Origin: JANYBV01 sp043763155
GTDB taxonomy: Bacteria; Pseudomonadota; Alphaproteobacteria; Rickettsiales; SXRF01
DNA: 50,635 bases
Assembly (NCBI GenBank): GCA_043763155.1
Contig: JAYULW010000046.1
Location: 1 to 50,635, forward strand
Direction: 5' to 3'
This document shows positions 46,836 through 50,635 of the stretch, in pieces. Position 1 is the first letter of the stretch. Every line of letters begins with the position of its first letter. The translations under genes and the position numbers were made by a program. Below the pieces are notes generated by a model that had not been told where the DNA came from, searched no databases, and was given only the letters and a program-made list of their open reading frames with translations.

Positions 46836-48419
46836 ATGGGCGAGCGGGTGTATTTGTATGATTCGACGTTGCGCGATGGCGCGCAGGCGCGGGGCGTGGA
46901 TTTTACGGTAGCGGATAAGCTCGCGATTGCGAAGGACCTGGACAAGCTCGGCATTGATTATATCGAAGGCGGCTGGCCGGGTGCGAACCCTAATGACGAT
47001 GCGTTTTTTGCGGAGCCGCCAGTATTGGCGAAGGCGAAGCTTTCGGCGTTTGGGATGACGCGGCGGGCGGGCAGGTCTGCGGAAAATGACCCCGGTTTGG
47101 CGAGTCTTCTGGATAGTGGCGCGAAGAGCATTTGCATTGTAGGGAAAAGTTCGGCCACGCAAGTGAAGAATACGCTGGGGATTACGGAGGCGGAAAATAT
47201 CCGCATGATTTCGGAAACCATTAAGCACATTGTGAAGCATAAGCGCGAGGCGCTGTATGATGCAGAGCATTTTTTCGATGGATATAAGAATAATCCGCAG
47301 TTTTCGCTGGCGTGCCTGAAGGCGGCCTATGAGGCGGGTGCGCGGTGGATTGTGCTGTGCGACACCAATGGCGGGTCGCTGCCGTTTGATGTGGAGCGGA
47401 TTGTTTCGGAAGTGGTGAAGCATGTGCCGGGAACGCATCTGGGCGTGCATTGCCATAACGATACGGATAATGCGGTGGCGAATTCGCTGGCGGCGGTGCG
47501 CGCGGGCGTGCGGCAGGTGCAGGGGACCATCAACGGCATTGGCGAGCGGTGCGGGAATGCGAATTTGATTTCGATCATTCCCAGCCTGATTTTGAAAATG
47601 GGTTTTACGACCGGGGTGACTAAGGAAAAGCTGACCACGCTTACGCATGTGTCGCACTCGCTGGATGAGCGCCTGAACCGGGCGCCCAACGCGCATGCGC
47701 CGTATGTGGGTACGGCGGCATTTGCGCATAAGGGCGGGCTGCATGTGTCGGCGATGGCTAAGGATTCGACGGCGTATGAGCATATTGTGCCGGCGCTGGT
47801 GGGGAATGCCACCGTGGTGCTGGTTTCGGACAAGGCGGGCAAGTCGAACGTGCTGGACCGCATCAGGCAGTTTGGGATTCGCGTGGATGCCGATGACGCG
47901 CGGGTGGGCGAGCTGGTGCATGAGGTGAAGCAGCGCGAAAAAGTGGGCTATGCGTATGAGGGTGCGGAGGCGAGCTTTGAGCTGCTGGCGCGCAAGCTGA
48001 TGGGCAAGGTGCCGGAGTTTTTCGAGGTGCTGAGTTTCCGCGTGATCGGTGAGCGCAGGCACAACGCCAAGGGCAAGATGGTGAGTGTTTCGGAAGCGAC
48101 GATTAAATTGCTGATCGAGGGCGAAGAGATCATGACGGTGGCCGAAGGTAACGGCCCGGTGAACGCGCTGGACGGGGCGCTGCGCAAGGCGCTGGTGAAG
48201 CATTACCCGACGGTGAAAGATATTCAGCTGACCGATTACAAGGTGCGCATTTTGACACCGGGTGAGGGCACGAAGGCAATTACGCGGGTTATGATCGAAT
48301 CGCGCGATAGCAAGGGTGCTATTTGGAACACGATTGGGGTTTCAGCTAACGTGATTGATGCGTCGTTTAACGCGCTGTTTGATTCGGTGACGTATAAGCT
48401 GATGCAGAAGAAAAAATAA
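46836..48419 (+). CDS. cimA: (R)-citramalate synthase
   Basis: Condenses pyruvate and acetyl-CoA to citramalate, the threonine-independent route to 2-oxobutyrate and isoleucine. The 527-residue product belongs to the LeuA/HMGL family: YDSTLRDGAQARGVDF at the N-terminus supplies catalytic Arg and metal Asp, HCHNDTDNAVANSLAAVRAG the metal histidines, GTINGIGERCGNANL and FAHKGGLHVSAM follow. The C-terminal LeuA dimer domain (from about 390) is the regulatory part that senses isoleucine in related enzymes. YDSTLRDGAQ and the overall length match CimA more than isopropylmalate synthase. Its stop overlaps the trmJ ATG by one base. Confidence 0.92.
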   Translation: MGERVYLYDSTLRDGAQARGVDFTVADKLAIAKDLDKLGIDYIEGGWPGANPNDDAFFAEPPVLAKAKLSAFGMTRRAGRSAENDPGLASLLDSGAKSICIVGKSSATQVKNTLGITEAENIRMISETIKHIVKHKREALYDAEHFFDGYKNNPQFSLACLKAAYEAGARWIVLCDTNGGSLPFDVERIVSEVVKHVPGTHLGVHCHNDTDNAVANSLAAVRAGVRQVQGTINGIGERCGNANLISIIPSLILKMGFTTGVTKEKLTTLTHVSHSLDERLNRAPNAHAPYVGTAAFAHKGGLHVSAMAKDSTAYEHIVPALVGNATVVLVSDKAGKSNVLDRIRQFGIRVDADDARVGELVHEVKQREKVGYAYEGAEASFELLARKLMGKVPEFFEVLSFRVIGERRHNAKGKMVSVSEATIKLLIEGEEIMTVAEGNGPVNALDGALRKALVKHYPTVKDIQLTDYKVRILTPGEGTKAITRVMIESRDSKGAIWNTIGVSANVIDASFNALFDSVTYKLMQKKK

Positions 48420-49186
48420 TGGCGGCCCCTGTTGTTGTTTTAGTGCGCCCGCAGATGGGCGAGAATATTGGCGCGGTGGCGCGTGCCATGACCAATTTTG
48501 GTTTATCCGAATTACGATTAGTGGCGCCGCGCGACGGGTGGCCGAACCGCAAGGCCATGGAGATGGCAGCGGGTGCGACGCATATTATTCAGGGTGTGAA
48601 GGTGTTTGAGACGTTTGCGGCGGCGCTTGCGGATGTGCAGCATGTGTATGCCACCACGGCGCGGCCACGCGATATGGAGAAGCTGGTGCTGGAGCCAGCG
48701 GAGGCCATGATCCAGCTTTGCGAGCAGCAGGCGGGCGGGTGGAAAACGGCTTTGGTTTTTGGGCCGGAGCGGACGGGGCTGGAGAATGAAGAAACGGCAG
48801 CGTGCAATACGCTGATTACCATCCCCACCGCGCCGGAGAATAGTTCGCTGAACCTTGCGCAGGCATGTGTGATTATTGGGTATGAATGGTGGCGCAGGCA
48901 GGGGCACCCGACGCCTTCGAGGCAATTGCCGGAGGTTGCGCCACGGGAAGACTGGAACGGGCTTCTTACACAGCTGGAGAGCTATTTAGACGCGGTGGAT
49001 TATTACCGGGTGGCGGCGAAGAAAATGATCATGTGGCATAATGTGCAGACGATGATGCTTCGGGCGCAATGGAGCGCGCAGGAGGTGCGCTCGATGCGCG
49101 GGATTATGCGGGCGCTGTGGGAGAAGCGGCGGCTGGTGGGCGAGGCGGTTGACCCGCCAGAGAAAGATATTCCGCAGGATTCTTAG
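48419..49186 (+). CDS. trmJ: tRNA (cytidine/uridine-32-2'-O)-methyltransferase
   Basis: A SPOUT-fold methyltransferase of 255 residues. The signature blocks are VLVRPQMGENIGAVARAMTNFG, LRLVAPRDGWPN, ALVFGPERTGLENEE and the knot motif SSLNLAQAC. These match TrmJ, which methylates position 32 in some tRNAs. It ends the gltX operon; its TAG overlaps the stop of the convergent pilU gene (49183-49186), and no terminator is visible between them. Confidence 0.93.
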   Translation: MAAPVVVLVRPQMGENIGAVARAMTNFGLSELRLVAPRDGWPNRKAMEMAAGATHIIQGVKVFETFAAALADVQHVYATTARPRDMEKLVLEPAEAMIQLCEQQAGGWKTALVFGPERTGLENEETAACNTLITIPTAPENSSLNLAQACVIIGYEWWRRQGHPTPSRQLPEVAPREDWNGLLTQLESYLDAVDYYRVAAKKMIMWHNVQTMMLRAQWSAQEVRSMRGIMRALWEKRRLVGEAVDPPEKDIPQDS

Positions 49187-50313
49187 AACTGCTCGTTGTT
49201 GGTGCCGTCCAGCGGGGTCATCAGGCTGGAAGGCGCACGGTAGCTGTGCATGCCGCGCTGCTTCATGGCGAGGCGTAAGTTTGCCGGGCTATCGGCTTCG
49301 GCGAGGGCCACTTCTTCGGAGATGACACCATTTATATATAATTCCAGCAGGGACTGCTCGAAGGTGCGCATGCCGGTGCCGTAGCCTTTTTCGATGAGTT
49401 CGCGGATTTCGTTTACACGGCCATCGAGAATCATGTTTTTGATGAGGCCTTCGTTGAGCATAACTTCGGTGACGATGCTGCGGCCATTTTCCACATTGCG
49501 CACAAGGCGCTGGGAGATGATGGATTTCAGGTTGAACGATAAGTTCATCAGCACCTGGCGGTGCTTTTCTTCAGGGAAGAAGTTGATGATGCGCTCGACG
49601 GCCTGGTTGGTGTTGTTGGCGTGCAGCGTTGCGAGGCAGAGATGGCCGGTTTCGGCGAAGACGATGGCGTGTTCCATGGTTTCGCGGTCGCGGATTTCGT
49701 CGATGACGATGACGTCTGGCATCTGGCGCAGGGCGTTTTTAAGGCCGATGCCGAAGGAGTAGGTGTCAATGCCCACGTCGCGCTGGGTGATGATGCAGTT
49801 GTTGTGGTCGTGGATGAATTCGATGGGGTCTTCGATGGTTACGATATGGCCGTAGCCGTGCTGGTTGCGGTGGCCGAGCATGGAGGCGAGGGTGGTGGAT
49901 TTGCCGGAGCCGGTGGGGCCTACGACCAGAATCAGGCCGCGTTTTTCCATGATGAGATCGCCGTAGGTGGCGGGCAGTTTCAGCGATTCGAGGCTGGGGA
50001 TTTCGGTGCGGATGCGGCGGATTACCATGCCGGTGTTCTGGCGCTGGCGGAAGAGGTTGATACGCATACGCGCCTTGCCTTCCCAGTCGAAAGCGGTGTT
50101 GTATTCCAGCGTTGCGTCGAACTCGGAGATGGCTTCAGGGCTTAGGATGTCATTGATGATGGAGCGGATGGCTTGCTCATTCATCTTGGTGTCGCCGATG
50201 CGCTCGATGTTGTGGTTCATGCGCATGGTGGGGGGCGCGCCTACGGTGAGGTAGAGGTCGCTGGCGTCCTTGTCTACGAAGATCTGCAAGAGGTTTTTTG
50301 CTGCGATTTCCAT
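49183..50313 (-). CDS. pilU: Type IV pilus retraction ATPase PilU
   Basis: A hexameric secretion ATPase, 376 residues, that helps depolymerise type IV pili for twitching. It has the N-terminal PAS-like domain (DLYLTVGAPPTMRMN), Walker A GPTGSGKSTTLASM, Asp box HIVTIEDPIEFIH, Walker B PDVIVIDEIRD and His box HLCLATLHANNT. The longer C-terminal tail (RGMHSYRAPSSL) and its place right after pilT fit PilU rather than a second PilT. One base separates the pilT stop from its ATG (TGATATG). Confidence 0.93.
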   Translation of the reverse strand: MEIAAKNLLQIFVDKDASDLYLTVGAPPTMRMNHNIERIGDTKMNEQAIRSIINDILSPEAISEFDATLEYNTAFDWEGKARMRINLFRQRQNTGMVIRRIRTEIPSLESLKLPATYGDLIMEKRGLILVVGPTGSGKSTTLASMLGHRNQHGYGHIVTIEDPIEFIHDHNNCIITQRDVGIDTYSFGIGLKNALRQMPDVIVIDEIRDRETMEHAIVFAETGHLCLATLHANNTNQAVERIINFFPEEKHRQVLMNLSFNLKSIISQRLVRNVENGRSIVTEVMLNEGLIKNMILDGRVNEIRELIEKGYGTGMRTFEQSLLELYINGVISEEVALAEADSPANLRLAMKQRGMHSYRAPSSLMTPLDGTNNEQF

Positions 50314-50314
50314 A

Positions 50315-50635
50315 TCAGAATTCGTTTGCGCCGCGTTTGGCGTTTTTGCCGCCGGGGCTGTCGTCGGTATCTTCGGAGGTAGAGGTTGCCAGCACTTCGC
50401 GGGCGACAGCGTCGCTTACGGTGCCGTCTTCGACGAGGTTGTTGATGCTGTCTTTCATGATGGTCATGCCGATTTTGCGGCTCATTTGCATAAGCGAGTA
50501 GAGCTGGGGAATTTTGCCTTTGCGGATAAGATTTCGCACAGCGCCGGTGCCGAGCATGATTTCGTGGGCGGCGACGCGGCCGCCGCCTTTGCGCTTCAGC
50601 AGCGTCTGGGCGATGATGGCTTCGAGCGATACGGA
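50315..50635 (-). CDS. pilT: Type IV pilus retraction ATPase PilT, C-terminal part
   Basis: Only the last 106 residues are in the window; the gene continues beyond the right edge. SLEAIIAQTLLKRKGGGRVAAHEIML and GAVRNLIRKGKIPQLYS are the C-terminal PilT blocks, including AIRNLIRE-like AVRNLIRK. A charged tail rich in Thr/Ser/Asp closes it. It is coupled to pilU, giving the usual pilT-pilU pair. Confidence 0.9.
   Translation of the reverse strand, partial: SVSLEAIIAQTLLKRKGGGRVAAHEIMLGTGAVRNLIRKGKIPQLYSLMQMSRKIGMTIMKDSINNLVEDGTVSDAVAREVLATSTSEDTDDSPGGKNAKRGANEF

Overview
The window is a gene-dense chromosomal segment of a Gram-negative bacterium, most likely an alphaproteobacterium. Four things point that way: a 1590-residue NAD-type glutamate dehydrogenase, an NFU1-type (Nfu_N plus NifU C-terminal) iron-sulfur scaffold, a DUF3035/BamF-like lipoprotein, and the gene run gltX-cysS-cimA-trmJ. 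MutL carries its own endonuclease motif, as in bacteria without MutH. Genus cannot be fixed from the sequence. There is no rRNA, tRNA, CRISPR array, insertion sequence or prophage that I can see.

Layout. 1-6.9 kb (minus): a tightly coupled operon glyQ - phzF-like - panD - glyS - ppdK (ppdK leaves the window), with an inverted repeat over the glyQ promoter and start. 7-9.8 kb (minus): a TraB/Tiki-like hypothetical and aspS. 9.9-12.9 kb: a reduced lipid A aminoarabinose locus, arnC plus a frameshifted small membrane gene on minus, divergent from a stand-alone ArnA-type formyltransferase and arnD. 13-16.1 kb: an accessory-looking island with two paralogous cysteine-free proteins of unknown function, each with its own strong terminator, then an AT-rich intergenic region with a long hairpin, an isolated VirB2/TrbC-like pilin with a strong terminator, and a 92-bp tandem repeat. 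16.1-30.1 kb: a PEBP-family secreted protein (minus), then a long plus-strand run nfu - secF - maoC - ribF - lspA - BamF-like lipoprotein - two M16 peptidases (one active, one lacking the metal site) - mutL - polyprenyl-phosphate sugar-1-phosphate transferase - WbpM/CapD-type dehydratase - purH, most of them overlapping or abutting. 30.2-35 kb: the large NAD-glutamate dehydrogenase (minus). 35-42.5 kb: cysQ (plus), then rsmI - yraN - BON lipoprotein - gshB (minus) divergent from an LpoA-like lipoprotein and a methyltransferase (plus), then hemW (minus). 42.5-49.2 kb: an unknown helical protein, then gltX - secreted Lys-rich protein - cysS - cimA - trmJ. 49.2 kb to the end (minus): pilT-pilU retraction ATPases.

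How the genes fit together. Most are housekeeping: tRNA charging, riboflavin/FAD, purine, isoleucine (citramalate), pantothenate precursor, glutathione and sulfur metabolism, and outer-membrane biogenesis (lspA, BamF-like, DolP-like, LpoA-like). Surface features recur: lipid A modification, glycan initiation (transferase plus dehydratase), twitching pili and the VirB2-like pilin. The most novel-looking part is 13.0-15.9 kb. The two unknown genes are collinear in sequence, appear duplicated together with their terminators, and share with the pilin an upstream motif close to AATTGTYACRATT.
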